Part shown: positions 17,798 to 27,873 of the stretch, piece after piece
Layout of the letters: each line of letters starts with the position of its first letter
Numbering within the stretch: position 1 is the stretch's first letter
DNA from: Variovorax sp. E3
GTDB lineage: Bacteria; Pseudomonadota; Gammaproteobacteria; Burkholderiales; Burkholderiaceae_C
DNA: 38,498 nt
Assembly (NCBI RefSeq): GCF_016082275.1
Contig: NZ_MOWM01000063.1
Span: 1-38,498 of the forward strand
Direction: 5' to 3'
Translations under genes and position numbers: made by a program
The notes under the pieces: model-generated
Told to the model about the DNA's origin: nothing
What the model saw: only the letters and a program-made list of their open reading frames with translations
The model's database searches: none

Positions 17798-20700
17798 TTA
17801 CAATCCCTTTCTTTTTAAATATTTGAATTGAGCTCCCGCCTCCATAGGCACATCAGCTCCCCCCGCCCGCAATACATCGGCCACATGAGTAACGCAACTT
17901 CTGCTTCTGATGTCATAAGCCCCACCTTCTTTTCCTATATTTTTCTTTTGAAAATTCTGCGCAGCGGTGGCGTCCGGAAGATCTATGACTTTCGATTTTG
18001 AAGGGGCAACAACACCTGACAAATTGCTGCTTACCTCCGTTGAGGTTCCTGGCGCACCCAATTGATGGGTATGAATCTCTTCCCCCTGAGATTGAACAGA
18101 CACCGAATAATGTCCATATGCATTATTCACCGAACGATTGTCATGCCAATGCACGGTGGCTTGCCCTGCAGCCAACCCGAAGGGATCTACCCATCCAACG
18201 GGGTTTAGTGAATATTGCTGAAGATTCAACCCGCCAACCAACCCAATCGGATCTTTGGAGATGAACCTCCCCGTCACCGGGTCATAGTACCGATGCCGGT
18301 TGTAATGCAGCCCGGTCTCATCGTCCAGATACTGCCCCTGGAACCGGATCGGATTCTTCAGCCCCGCCTTCTGCGCGGCCTTGCTGAGAAGCAATTGGGC
18401 CTGGCCCCACGCCTTGTAGTTCGCCTCCCAGACGATATTGCCTTCCTCGTCGGTCAACTCCATCGGCGTGCCCAGGTGGTCGCACTGGTAAAAATGAATG
18501 TCGGCCCACGGTGAAGGGCCGCTCGCTCCTCCGGGTTGGTAGCCGCCGCTGTGCAGCGGATCGCGGTCGATGTCGTACTCGCCGCTCTCGCCCATGTAGG
18601 CCATGCCGACATGAGCGGGCCGCGTCAGCATGGCCTTGCGCATGTCGGTCTTGCTGCTGGCCTGCAGCAGCGGAACAAAGCCGCCCGGCTCGAAGACGTA
18701 GTGAACGGTCTGTCCGCGCTTGTAGTCGCACTCCCAGGCCAATTGGTCGCCGTCCCAGCCGTAGAGCACGGCGTTCCATTGCTCCTTGTTGACTTCGCGC
18801 CCGTCCATGCTGGAAGCCTGTAGCCCCGAGGCGCTCTTGCAGATGCGCCGACCCAGGGGGTCATAGAAGTAGCGGGTGCTGCGCAAGCCCGGCTCGATGG
18901 CTTCAAGCAACTGGTTGGCGGCACTCCACCTGAACTGGGTCAGCACGCCGTTGTGGCTGCGTTGCGTGAGGTTGCCGCGCGGGTCGTAGCGGTAGTGGGT
19001 GCCGGCGTAGTGCTGCAGCAGGTTGTTCAATAAGGCCGGGACGCCATTGATGTTGGGCGCGGCTGCGGAGCGCGCAGCCGGGGCCATCGGATCCAGCAAG
19101 TTGCTGGCCGGATCGAACGCGAAGGTCTCGGTGCCGAGGCGGCTGTGCGCCTGCAGCAAGCGGCCCACGGGGTCGTAGCGGTAGCTGAGGTTGCCGCGTC
19201 GGCTGTCGCCGATGTCGGTGAGCTGGCCGGCGCGGTCGTAGCCATATCGGCGCTGCAGCGACAAGGCGCTGGCGTTGGAGGCCGGGGCAAAGGCAACGTC
19301 CCCGCGGCTTTGGCTCAGGCGCTCGGCACGGCTCAGGGTCTGTGCCTTGAGGCGGCCTGCCGGGTCGTACTGCCGTTCTTCGGCCACCTGGTTGGCCTGG
19401 ATGCGTTTGACTTCGCGGTGCAGGTCGTCGCGTTCGATCTGGACGGCCTCCTGGTCGTCGAGCATCAGGCCGTGCACATGCCCCGCGCCATAAGTGAGCC
19501 ATCGGGTGGTGCGGCCGTCGGGGCGCGTGGTCTGGATGCGATGGCCCAGCTCGTCGTAGCCGTGTTGCCAGACCGCTGTACGGGGTCGATCGGCGGGCTG
19601 CCCATAGGCGTCGATCAGGTAGTGCTGGTGCTCGGTCTTGAGGTTGCCGGCACCATCACGAAACCACTGCAGATGGATGTTCTGGTTGCGCGCATCGATG
19701 AGACGGCCGTAGCCGTCGTAGGCGTAGCGGTCGGTTTGCTGGCTGCCGCGCTCGACCCTGGCGCCCGGGGTGAACGCATGCACGTCGAGCAGCGCGCTGT
19801 CGCGCCGCGTGCAGCGGCCCATGGCGTCGAACGCCAGCTCGCTCAGGCTGTTGTCCTCGGCGATCTGGTGGAGCACGCCGCTGCTGGCGTGGTAGCGGTA
19901 GTCGGTGCGCACGCCGTCGAAGTGGGTCTCGTCCAGCAGCTTGCCCAACGCGTCGTAGTGGAAGCGATGGGTCTGGGCGTTCTCGTTCTGCAGGGCAACG
20001 AGGCGACCCAGCTTGTCCCAGGCGTAGCCCAGCGTGTGGCCGTTGGCGTCGGTGCGCTGGGCGATCAGCCCGGCCTGCGTGTATTGATAGCGGGTTTCGC
20101 GTTGCAGCGCGTCGCTGTGGACGAGCAGTCGGCTTTCGGCGTCGTACGCCAGTTGTTCGCGGGCGTGTCGGGGTGGATGACCGCGGTCAGTTGACCATGC
20201 GCGTAGACATACCGGGTGACCTCGCCGGCGGAATTGCCAGCCTTGATCAAGCGTCCCCTGTCGTCATACGCCCAGCTCGATGTCTTGCCCGAGCAGTCGG
20301 TGTACGCCGTGAGCTGGCCCGCATCGTCATAGGCGAGCGTCTTCTTGCCGCCCTTGGCGTCGGTGATCTCCACCGGTAGCCCGTGCGCGTTGTAGGCGTA
20401 CTCGGTCTTGTGGCCGAGTGGGTCGAGCTCTTCGACGAGGTTCACGCCGTCGTAGCCGCGCTTCCAGGCATGGCCCTCGGCGTCCAGGATGCCGGTGAGG
20501 TTGTCCTTGTCGTCGTAGGCGAAGTGCGCCACGGACAAGTCGGCCCGGACATGGCTGAGGACGTTGCCGCGCTCGTCGTAGCTGTAGCGCTCCTCGCTGC
20601 CGTCCGAACGCATGTGCAGCGTGACGTTCTTGTTGGCGTCGCGGATGAACCACTCTTCATGCGCGTAGATGGCCTTGCTGACCGGGTCGCTGACTTCCGG

Positions 20701-22757
20701 ATAGACGATGCGGTAGGTGTAGCCCAGGATGTCGTAGTAGCAACGGGTTTGCGCGCCCAGTGCGTCGATGACGGTGACCAGGCGGATGTTCTTGTTCCAC
20801 ACCAGCGTGGTGTCGAAGCTGCCGTCGTCCGCCCATTCGCGGTACGCCTTGGCACTGGCGCTGTTGGCGGGAGTGATGGCCACCCCGAGGCCGTCTTCGT
20901 GCATCCATTGCAGATGAATGCCGCGCCCGGTGCGGTCGCTGTAGCGGTTCACCAGATGGGTGTCGCCCTGATAGGCGTAGGCCCACGCGTGCCCGTCTTC
21001 GTCGCGCGCGGCAACGAGATCGCTGCTGCCGTCCGCGCGGTCCTGGTAGCTGTAGCTGGCCAGCTGGCGCACAGCCTCGCCGCCCTTCACCAGCCACAGG
21101 CTCTCGATGCGGCCCGCCGCGTCCAGCGCGGTGCTGACATGGGTGTCGCCGCTGACGATGTCGGAGAGCTGGTCGCCGGCATGCCGGTAGCTCAATTCGG
21201 TTTGCTGGCCCGCCCGGGTGCGCTGCGAGGCCAGTCGGTACACGGCCGCCTTGTTGCGCGTGTCGGGCTTGCCCTTTCGCCAGAAGGCGGGGGTGAGCTC
21301 GAAGGTTTCGACGAGGTCACGCCCGACGCCGAGGATCAGCAGCCCGTCGTTGCCACGGCCGAGGGTGAGGTGTTCGATGGGGTTGTGGTGGGTCTGTCCG
21401 GTGGAGGCCGGTTGCTCCGGGTCCGGGCCTGCGAGCCTGGGGAACCGATGGCCACGGCCATCGACGCCGAAGTAGGTCAGGCTGCCGTCCGCAGCCTGCT
21501 CGATGCGGGTGGTGTAGGGCGTGATCCACCGCGCCCCGAGACCGGCATGGGAGGGCTGGTCGTACGAGCCCAGCCTCGAGTAGTAGGTCCGCCGCCAGAC
21601 GATGGGCATCAGCCCGGGCAGGACGAAGTCGGTGTGTGCGATCGTCTCGCTGCCGGAAGCAAAGCCGATGGAATGGGGCGTCGCGACCTTGGGTCGAGGG
21701 TAAGGGCAGGTGCCGGGGTCCGGAATCCCCTTGTTCACCTGCGCCCCGACACCATCGAGCTCAGGGGAGCCCTTCTTCCGGTCGTGCCGGGACTGGGTCT
21801 TGTCGTTGATCTGGGCGCCGCCCTTGTTACGCCCGAGCTTGCGGGCCACGGCCTCCGAGATCTTGACCAGCAGCCAGCCAATGCTCTTGACGGTGTTCTT
21901 GTTGGCATGCGCCAGCAGCTTTTGCCTGACGGCGCCGCCCAGGGTCGTGAGGGCCGTGGCGGTGCTGAGCAACTGGACATCGGCGCCCACGCTCTTGATG
22001 CCGGCAGCGAAGGTGGCGTTGCCTTTCTTGCGCAGTTCCAGCAATGCCGCTTGCCGCAGCCTGGCGGCCTTTTCTCCAAGGGCGCCGACCATGGCCGCCC
22101 AGTAGTTGCTGTATTCCTTCCTGGGGTCATGCAACGGCGGCTCGGGCGGCGGGTTGTCGTCGAAGAGCTTGCCGGCCGCGAGCTTCTCGAGGCCTTGCGC
22201 CCAGTTGCCGGTGAGCGCCTCGGCCTTGACGCCGGCATCGCCCAGCATGCTCTCGAGCTTGGCGCTGGCCTCGTCGATGAACTTGTCGATCTCGCCGGCC
22301 AGCGTGGCGTTGAGGTGATTGACGATCATGCCCACCAGCGCATCGCTGATGGCGTGGGCCGCGGTTCGCAGGGCGCCGCGCGCCAGGTGCAAGGTGGGGC
22401 GCAATGCGGTGCGCGCCGCATTGCCGGCGCCGGGAACGATGCCGATCAGGTTGATGCCCAGGCTGGCCCAGGTCAGAAACGTGTCGACTTCGTCCCTGGC
22501 TTTGTCGGTGATCAGCGAAATGATGTCGCACAGCGCGTCGATCAGCGCCAGGATATTGCCCAGCACCGGAATGGCGCCGCCACCGTCATCACACGCTCCA
22601 GCGTGACCCAGTCGCGAGTCATGCCGCGCAGCCAGTTGTCCACGACACGTGCGGCGGCCCCGACGTCCTGCGCGGAAATGGCGGTCAGCGGAACGATGGC
22701 CGTTTCTTTCTCCGAGGCTATTTTTTCTATCTGGGCCGGGGTCAAGGGCGCTGCCAT
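17798..22757 (-). CDS. Rhs-family type VI effector with C-terminal toxin tip, two frameshifts
   Basis: A giant polymorphic toxin of about 1653 residues after repair. N-terminus: hydrophobic helices (AIPVLGNILALIDALCDIISLI; TWASLGINLIGIVPGAGN) and a helical region to about residue 330. Then the shell begins with a DUF6531-like part (TPHSIGFASGSETIAHTDF) and many YD/RHS repeats. The shell ends with DPIGLVGGLNLQQYSLNPVGWVDPFGLA, the usual cleavage/junction motif. The last 123 residues (about 17798-18170, AT-rich) are the toxin: His1550 in GHYSV and Cys1622 in SCVTHVADVLRAGG suggest a permuted papain/NlpC-like hydrolase. One base is missing near 22576 and one near 20164; adding G at each restores the frame. 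The start at ATG 22757 has AGGAG six bases upstream. No PAAR motif is visible. It is 70 bases after vgrG. Confidence 0.92.
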
Positions 22758-22827
22758 TCGAGCTCCTGGGAATCTCTGGATTGGCGGGACTGGCCGACAG
22801 CAATGCGTCGCGCGGGCATCGAGGGCC

Positions 22828-25725
22828 TCAGGCCAGGTTCTTCAAGAGGGAAATGCCAGGAGGCAGTCGGGCCAAGGCGGCCCCCGTCAGTGCGGCCCCC
22901 ATCGACTGGCCTGAGCCCAGGGCATGAGTCATGCCCTTGACGCCGCTGCCCAGCCCCGCCTGGGCCTGCTTCATCAAGCCGGCCAGCATGTCGCTGCCCG
23001 CGGGCGCGCTCTCGGTCCCCGGGAAGGCTTCTTCGCCCTTGCGCTCGGGCCAGGTGGCCTTCCCGAAGTAGCTGGCGTCGTCCCACGGGTTGCGCGGGTC
23101 CTTGCCGAAATTGACGATGGCGCCCCCGGGGGCCAGGCCGGACACCAAGGCCTTGCCGGCGCTGTCGAGCCTGCCGCTCTTGACCTGGCCGGTGGAGTCC
23201 GTGACCTTGTAGGCAGCCCCCTTGAGACCTTCCGCCGCGCCGTTGTAGGCATTGCTGAGTTCGAGCTGGCCCTTCCCCGGCTTGCGCCCCTCCGGCAGGC
23301 TGCCGCTGCCCGTGCTGCTCGGCCCCGTCAGGCTGTGAACGCTCGCATGGCACACGTGCGCCCCCGTGGTGCCGCTCTCGATGCGCCCTCCCCGGTACCG
23401 CGTGTAGCTGCCACCACCGCTGACCAGCAACTCGGTTGTCGCTTCGACCCTGATCTTGTCCGCGCGGATCGTGATCTCGTCCTTGGCCAGCAGGTTGATG
23501 CAGGTCTTCAGTGCCTGGATGTCGATGTCCGCCTGCGCCGCCACGACCTTGATGCCTTTCTGCGCGGCAAAGAGCTTGATCGCCTGCAGCGCAACGCCGA
23601 GCAGGCTGTCCCCGCTCGTGATGCTCGTGTGCTTGCCGCTGGTGATTGCCGTGTGTTCGACACTGGCGACGTGGGTGCTGAACTGGCTGGTGGTCTCGAT
23701 GCCCGCCGGCGACGCCAGCACCAGGTGCGGCATCGCCAGTTCCGGGAACTGCCCTTCGGCCGGGTTGCCTGCCCCATCGCCCCGGACCTCATCGTTCTGG
23801 TGCTTGAGCGCCTCGGCGACGACCGCCTGGTCGTCGCCTTCCTGCGCCTTGTTCTTCCGCGCTTCCTGGGCCCCGCTGTCGTGAAGGTCACGTGCCTCGG
23901 TCAATCGCTGCCGTGTCTCGCCGCTGTCGAGCAGATGGGCTTTGGCGTCGGGCCTGGCCTCGGTCGTGATGAGCAAGCCCTGTCGGGCCCGGATGGCGCC
24001 GTGGGCATCGGTGCGCAACTCGAAGCCTTCGCCGCGCGCGTCCTGCCGCCCGGCATTGCCGTCGATGCGCGTCACGTGGCCCAGGCTCAACGAGCTGCTC
24101 TGATGATCGCTCTTGAGCTGCGCCTGAATCTTCTGGTCGGTGTCGTCCAGGATCAGGTGATTCGAACGGCCGCCAGAACTGTTTCCCCCTTGCTTGACGA
24201 GTTCCCGGCTGCGAAACCCCGACAGCGCGACCTGCCCCGGCAATTCCCAGGGCGGCAGGTTCATCTGGTTGTGCACCCGCCCCGTGCAAATGGGCAGGTC
24301 GGGGTCGCCGCCGATGAAGTCGACGATGACCTCCTGCCCGATGCGCGGAACCTGCACGCCGCCGAGTTGGTTGCCCGCCCACGGGGAACTCACGCGCAGC
24401 CAGCACGTGGAATGCTGGTTCTTCTGACCCAGGCGATCCCAAGGGAACTGCACCTTGATGCGGCCCAGCTCGTCGGTCCACAGGTTCTCGCCCTCCGGGC
24501 CCACGACCAGCGCCACCTGAGGGCCTTGCGTGAACGGCTTGGCCCGCAACAGCTGCGGACGCAAAGGCTCGGTGACGGGGTGCGCGGTGAAGTCGACCTC
24601 GACACGCCACGCCTGCTTGCGGTGCGCCGCCGCATCGATCCCCTGGCTTTCCTGCGCAACGTTCTCGATGAGGAACCGGGTGTCCAGCACCAGGTACTGC
24701 ACGTTCACCGCTTCGCGCGGATGCTTCTGCAGCCTGAAGGTCCGCCCCGGGACCATGCCGCGCAGGTGGCCGCTGGCCTTGGCCCTGGCGCCGTGCGTAC
24801 GCAGGGCCTGCATGCGCAACAGGGCAAGACGCTGGCCTTCCGCGAGCGGCTCGTTCGTACCCGTGCCGGCGCCCGGTTGGGCATAGTGGCTGCCCGCCCG
24901 GCCTTCGTGCCACTGGTAGACCTCCTGGTCCGCATGCCCCGTCGAGCGGGGATCGGCGCGCTTCACGCTAAGGTCGGCCTTGGGCCGGGTGTAGTCATGG
25001 TCGCGGCTGGCATAGCGGCCGCTGGTGAGTTGGTGATGCGGAACGAAGCTGTGGATGTATTCGGCATCGACCTTCCATCCGGGCGCGTGGTACTCGACGC
25101 TCCGGTACGCGGCGCTCGCCATGGGTTCGTGCGCGCCCATGCTGTCGGTGAGCACGAGGCGGTGCTTGCCGTCGCCATGCCGAAAGTAGAAATTGATTCC
25201 CCATTCCTGGCACAGCCGCTCGAAGAAGGCGAAGTCGCTCTCGTTGAACTGCGCCTGGTAGTCCCTCGGCGGGTACGTTTCGATGAGGTGCTTGTCGACG
25301 GGGAACGAGTAGTCCGCAAGCAGCGCGTCGAGGATCTCGATGGCGCTCTTGTTCTGGAAGATCCGGCAGTCGCTGTTCAGCGTGCCCAGGTGCAGCCAGG
25401 GACGCAGGATGAGCTTGTACTGGACGCTGCGCCCCTCCTCGCCCCAGAGCTGGGCATCGGTGATCAGCGCGTTGATTTCGCGCACACCGGCGCCAGCCGC
25501 GGATTCTCCGGCGCCGTCGAGCTCGATCAGGCAACTGACTTCGCGGCCGATGAAACTGTCGAGATCGATGTCCGCCGCCGCACCGAAGCTGAAGTTCAGC
25601 GCGTCGGGGGTCTTGAGCAACAGCTCGTATTCGAAAAGCGCATTGACGCCTTCGGTGCCCGACAGCCGGACCGGTTCAAGTGAATCGGGGATCGCGGGGC
25701 TGGAAACAGTGAGGGTTTGAGGCAC
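22828..25725 (-). CDS. vgrG: VgrG type VI secretion spike with C-terminal extension
   Basis: A trimeric spike protein of the type VI apparatus, about 965 residues. The N-terminal gp27-like part has RLSGTEGVNALFEYELLL, QYQ-type ESDFAFFERLCQEWGINFYF and SVEYHAPGW. The gp5/OB part has WTDELGRIKVQFPWDR, WLRVSSPWAG and PRIGQEVIVDFIGGDPD. A DUF2345 needle domain follows, ending around LLVSGGGSYTRYRGGRIESGT. The last 150 residues add a transthyretin-like segment (AYKVTDSTGQVKSGRLDSAGKA) and a glycine/alanine-rich tail, which probably docks the downstream Rhs effector. No ATG fits the start: GTG 25725 is chosen because the family homology begins just after it and an AGG lies eight bases upstream. The gene is intact. 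No adaptor gene lies between vgrG and rhs. Confidence 0.95.
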   Translation of the reverse strand: MPQTLTVSSPAIPDSLEPVRLSGTEGVNALFEYELLLKTPDALNFSFGAAADIDLDSFIGREVSCLIELDGAGESAAGAGVREINALITDAQLWGEEGRSVQYKLILRPWLHLGTLNSDCRIFQNKSAIEILDALLADYSFPVDKHLIETYPPRDYQAQFNESDFAFFERLCQEWGINFYFRHGDGKHRLVLTDSMGAHEPMASAAYRSVEYHAPGWKVDAEYIHSFVPHHQLTSGRYASRDHDYTRPKADLSVKRADPRSTGHADQEVYQWHEGRAGSHYAQPGAGTGTNEPLAEGQRLALLRMQALRTHGARAKASGHLRGMVPGRTFRLQKHPREAVNVQYLVLDTRFLIENVAQESQGIDAAAHRKQAWRVEVDFTAHPVTEPLRPQLLRAKPFTQGPQVALVVGPEGENLWTDELGRIKVQFPWDRLGQKNQHSTCWLRVSSPWAGNQLGGVQVPRIGQEVIVDFIGGDPDLPICTGRVHNQMNLPPWELPGQVALSGFRSRELVKQGGNSSGGRSNHLILDDTDQKIQAQLKSDHQSSSLSLGHVTRIDGNAGRQDARGEGFELRTDAHGAIRARQGLLITTEARPDAKAHLLDSGETRQRLTEARDLHDSGAQEARKNKAQEGDDQAVVAEALKHQNDEVRGDGAGNPAEGQFPELAMPHLVLASPAGIETTSQFSTHVASVEHTAITSGKHTSITSGDSLLGVALQAIKLFAAQKGIKVVAAQADIDIQALKTCINLLAKDEITIRADKIRVEATTELLVSGGGSYTRYRGGRIESGTTGAHVCHASVHSLTGPSSTGSGSLPEGRKPGKGQLELSNAYNGAAEGLKGAAYKVTDSTGQVKSGRLDSAGKALVSGLAPGGAIVNFGKDPRNPWDDASYFGKATWPERKGEEAFPGTESAPAGSDMLAGLMKQAQAGLGSGVKGMTHALGSGQSMGAALTGAALARLPPGISLLKNLA

Positions 25726-25982
25726 GCGCGGGACCTGATGGATGGCGGTCCAAAAAGTCTGCGGTACCCGCGCGCTGCACCTTTGCAAACAATAGTCAAA
25801 CGACCGTCGCCCCCGGAATCAGCCTGAAAGACTGCGAAAAATTCACGTCCACGGAGAAGTCGCCCGCGCCCCGGTCTTCGCCGCATGCAGCAAATAGTTC
25901 ACCGCGAGCCTCTAGAATTTCGGCCGGACGATCCCGTCACTCAATGAGCCAGCGCCGATTCCGGCGAGCCAAGCACACAGAT

Positions 25983-26771
25983 ATGAACCAGTCGACCGGC
26001 CAGACCGACGCGTCCGGCCCCGCGGATGCCGCGCCAGACGAAAGCAAGAACGGCGACGCACGAAGCACCACCGATTTCGCTCGCCGCTCCCCGTTCGAGA
26101 TCGGCGGCCAGCTGCGCAGCCTCGTCAGCAGCGGCGACTTCCTCACGGTCGTCTACGCGGGCGGCCAGTTCGTGACGCAGCTGCTGGACGTGAACGTGCG
26201 CGGCCGCACCTTCATCTTCGACTGGGGCGCCTCGGAGGCGCAGAACCAGGCCCTGCTGGGCGCGCCGCGCAGCCACTTCCATGGCCAGCCGGACGGCGTG
26301 CGCGTCGAGTTCGCCACCAATTCGCCGCGCGAGACCCGCTACGAAGGGCTGCCCGCCTTCGAGGCCGACTTTCCCGAGCTGCTGTTCTACGTGCAGCGCC
26401 GCGAATACTTCCGCGTCGACGCGCCCATGCGCGGCTCCTACACCTGCACGGTCCGCCTGCCCAAGGGCGACACCTTCCGCCTCGAGGTGCAAGACCTGTC
26501 GCTCGGCGGCGTCGGTGTTCACACCGCGGACGAGCGCATCGCCTCATTGCCGATGGGCACGTTGCTGAAGAATTGCGAACTCTCGCTCGGCACCATCGGG
26601 CGCCTCTCGCTCGACCTCGAGCTGATGTCGCAGCGCTCCATCGCCCTGCCGCACGGCACGCCGCGCTATCACATGGGCTTTCGCTTCCTCACGCTGCCGG
26701 GCAGTGCGGAAAGCCAGCTGCAGCGCCTGATCACGCAGCTTGAACTGGAGCAGCGCGCACCAGAGCGCTGA
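25983..26771 (+). CDS. YcgR-like flagellar brake protein with PilZ domain
   Basis: A 262-residue cyclic-di-GMP receptor expected to slow the flagellar motor. The N-terminal YcgR domain begins around PFEIGGQLRSLV; the C-terminal PilZ domain has the ligand motifs RREYFR (RxxxR, near residue 137) and DLSLGG (D/NxSxxG), ending with a typical HMGFRF strand. The start could also be ATG 25944, 13 codons earlier; neither has a clear ribosome site. Its 3' end overlaps the convergent osmC gene by 41 bases. It is divergent from vgrG across a 257-base gap in which I see no strong promoter. Confidence 0.92.
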   Translation: MNQSTGQTDASGPADAAPDESKNGDARSTTDFARRSPFEIGGQLRSLVSSGDFLTVVYAGGQFVTQLLDVNVRGRTFIFDWGASEAQNQALLGAPRSHFHGQPDGVRVEFATNSPRETRYEGLPAFEADFPELLFYVQRREYFRVDAPMRGSYTCTVRLPKGDTFRLEVQDLSLGGVGVHTADERIASLPMGTLLKNCELSLGTIGRLSLDLELMSQRSIALPHGTPRYHMGFRFLTLPGSAESQLQRLITQLELEQRAPER

Positions 26772-27249
26772 AGACGCCGGCCGGACAGAACACCGGCTCG
26801 CACCGCACCTCGGTCTTCACCGAGTTGGCAATGAAGCACTCGTCGTGCGCCCGGTGATGCATCTGTTCGATCTGCTCTTGCGTGGGCAGCTTGTCACCCG
26901 AGAACGTCACCTCCGGGCGCAGCGTGACCACCGTCATCGCCATCTTCCCCTCGGCGTTCTTCTCCATCACGCCCGAGGCCGCGTCGAAGTACCGGTCGAC
27001 CACGAACTTGCGCTTCACCGCCATCGTGAGGAACCACAGCATGTGGCAGTTCGACAGCGAGGCCACGAACAGCTCTTCCGGGTCGACCGCCGAAGCGTCG
27101 GACATGGGCAGCGGCACGACGTGCGGCGACGACGAGCCCGGCAGTTCCACGCCGCCGTCGAAGCGCAGCGTGTGGCGCCGGCTGTAGCCGTTGCCCAGAA
27201 AGTCCTGCTCGCCTCTGAGCCAGAGGAGCTCGGCGGTGTAGTGGGCCAT
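26731..27249 (-). CDS. OsmC/Ohr-family peroxide-related protein
   Basis: A 172-residue OsmC-family protein. These proteins reduce organic hydroperoxides with two active cysteines. Here the first cysteine is in SLSNCHMLWFL and the second in HDECFIANSVKTEV, as in OsmC-type members; the N-terminal HTLRFDGGVELPGSSSPHVV is also typical. Whether this one acts on peroxides or another thiol substrate is not clear. It starts 25 bases after the GNAT gene and is the last gene of a long minus-strand run. Confidence 0.9.
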   Translation of the reverse strand: MAHYTAELLWLRGEQDFLGNGYSRRHTLRFDGGVELPGSSSPHVVPLPMSDASAVDPEELFVASLSNCHMLWFLTMAVKRKFVVDRYFDAASGVMEKNAEGKMAMTVVTLRPEVTFSGDKLPTQEQIEQMHHRAHDECFIANSVKTEVRCEPVFCPAGVFSALVRAAPVQAA

Positions 27250-27274
27250 GGCGTGTGCTCCTTGCTCGCGGAAG

Positions 27275-27868
27275 TCAGAGATAGATGAAGTAGCGGAACT
27301 TGGTCAGGCTGCCCTGGCTCGGCAGCGTGAGGAAGGTCTCGGCATGCACGCCGCCGTTGGCCACGATCACTTTCTGCGACCCGAAGTTGTCGGGGCTGGT
27401 CGTGATCTCGATGCGGCTCAGCCCTTCGCCGGCGGCCAGCGTGAGCATGGCGCGCAGCGCGCGCGTGGCGTAGCCCTTGCGCTGCTTCCACGGCACCACG
27501 TGGTAGCCGATGTGGCCCAGGCAGTACACCGGCAACGCAATGCTGCCGGGCTGCCAGCGCAGGTCGATGCTGCCGCAGAACTCGCCGTCCCACATCCAGA
27601 GCTTGTAGCCCGGCAGCCGCGGCACGCGCGAGCCGTCGGGCAGCGTGACGGGCGGGCCCTTGGCCTCGCGGTCCACCAGGTTCGCGAGGAACAGCGCGGC
27701 ATCGGACTCGATGGCCGCTCGCTCCTCGGCGCCCGATTCGGGCCGCGACTCGTCGCGCGCCCAGCCCCGATTGAGCGCCGACACGTAGGCCGGCAGATAT
27801 GGCTTCGCAGGCCAGACGAGCTCCATCGGGCGCGGTTCGGTGATGGGGCGTGAGCGGTACAGCGGCAT
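27275..27868 (-). CDS. GNAT-family acetyltransferase
   Basis: A 197-residue GNAT protein of the predicted-acetyltransferase type (COG3981-like). The acetyl-CoA binding stretch is HIGYHVVPWKQRKGYATRAL (about residues 119-138), with a following helix LRAMLTLAAGEGLSRIEITT and the N of SPDNFGSQKVIVANGG. The substrate is unknown. It begins five bases after lrgB and is followed by osmC, so it is probably cotranscribed with both. Confidence 0.88.
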   Translation of the reverse strand: MPLYRSRPITEPRPMELVWPAKPYLPAYVSALNRGWARDESRPESGAEERAAIESDAALFLANLVDREAKGPPVTLPDGSRVPRLPGYKLWMWDGEFCGSIDLRWQPGSIALPVYCLGHIGYHVVPWKQRKGYATRALRAMLTLAAGEGLSRIEITTSPDNFGSQKVIVANGGVHAETFLTLPSQGSLTKFRYFIYL

Positions 27869-27873
27869 CCGCC

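Noticed and set aside
18200..21600. Repeat-rich stretch as a CRISPR array or tandem repeat
   Set aside because: The periodicity comes from protein-level YD/RHS repeats of the Rhs shell; there are no identical DNA repeats with spacers.
17798..22757. Calling the broken rhs, cobQ, cobO and pump genes pseudogenes
   Set aside because: Sequence on both sides of every break is under clear family constraint and one added base restores full length, so decay is less likely than error.
20383..25683. Long open frames on the plus strand opposite rhs and vgrG
   Set aside because: They are antisense to well-supported genes, have no family features and are typical of GC-rich coding DNA. The same holds for long antisense frames opposite the pump (12196-13896) and the cobN-like gene (32422-35043).
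17340..25990. Insertion sequence or integrase explaining transfer of the type VI island
   Set aside because: No transposase, integrase, terminal inverted repeats or attachment-site duplication could be found around it.
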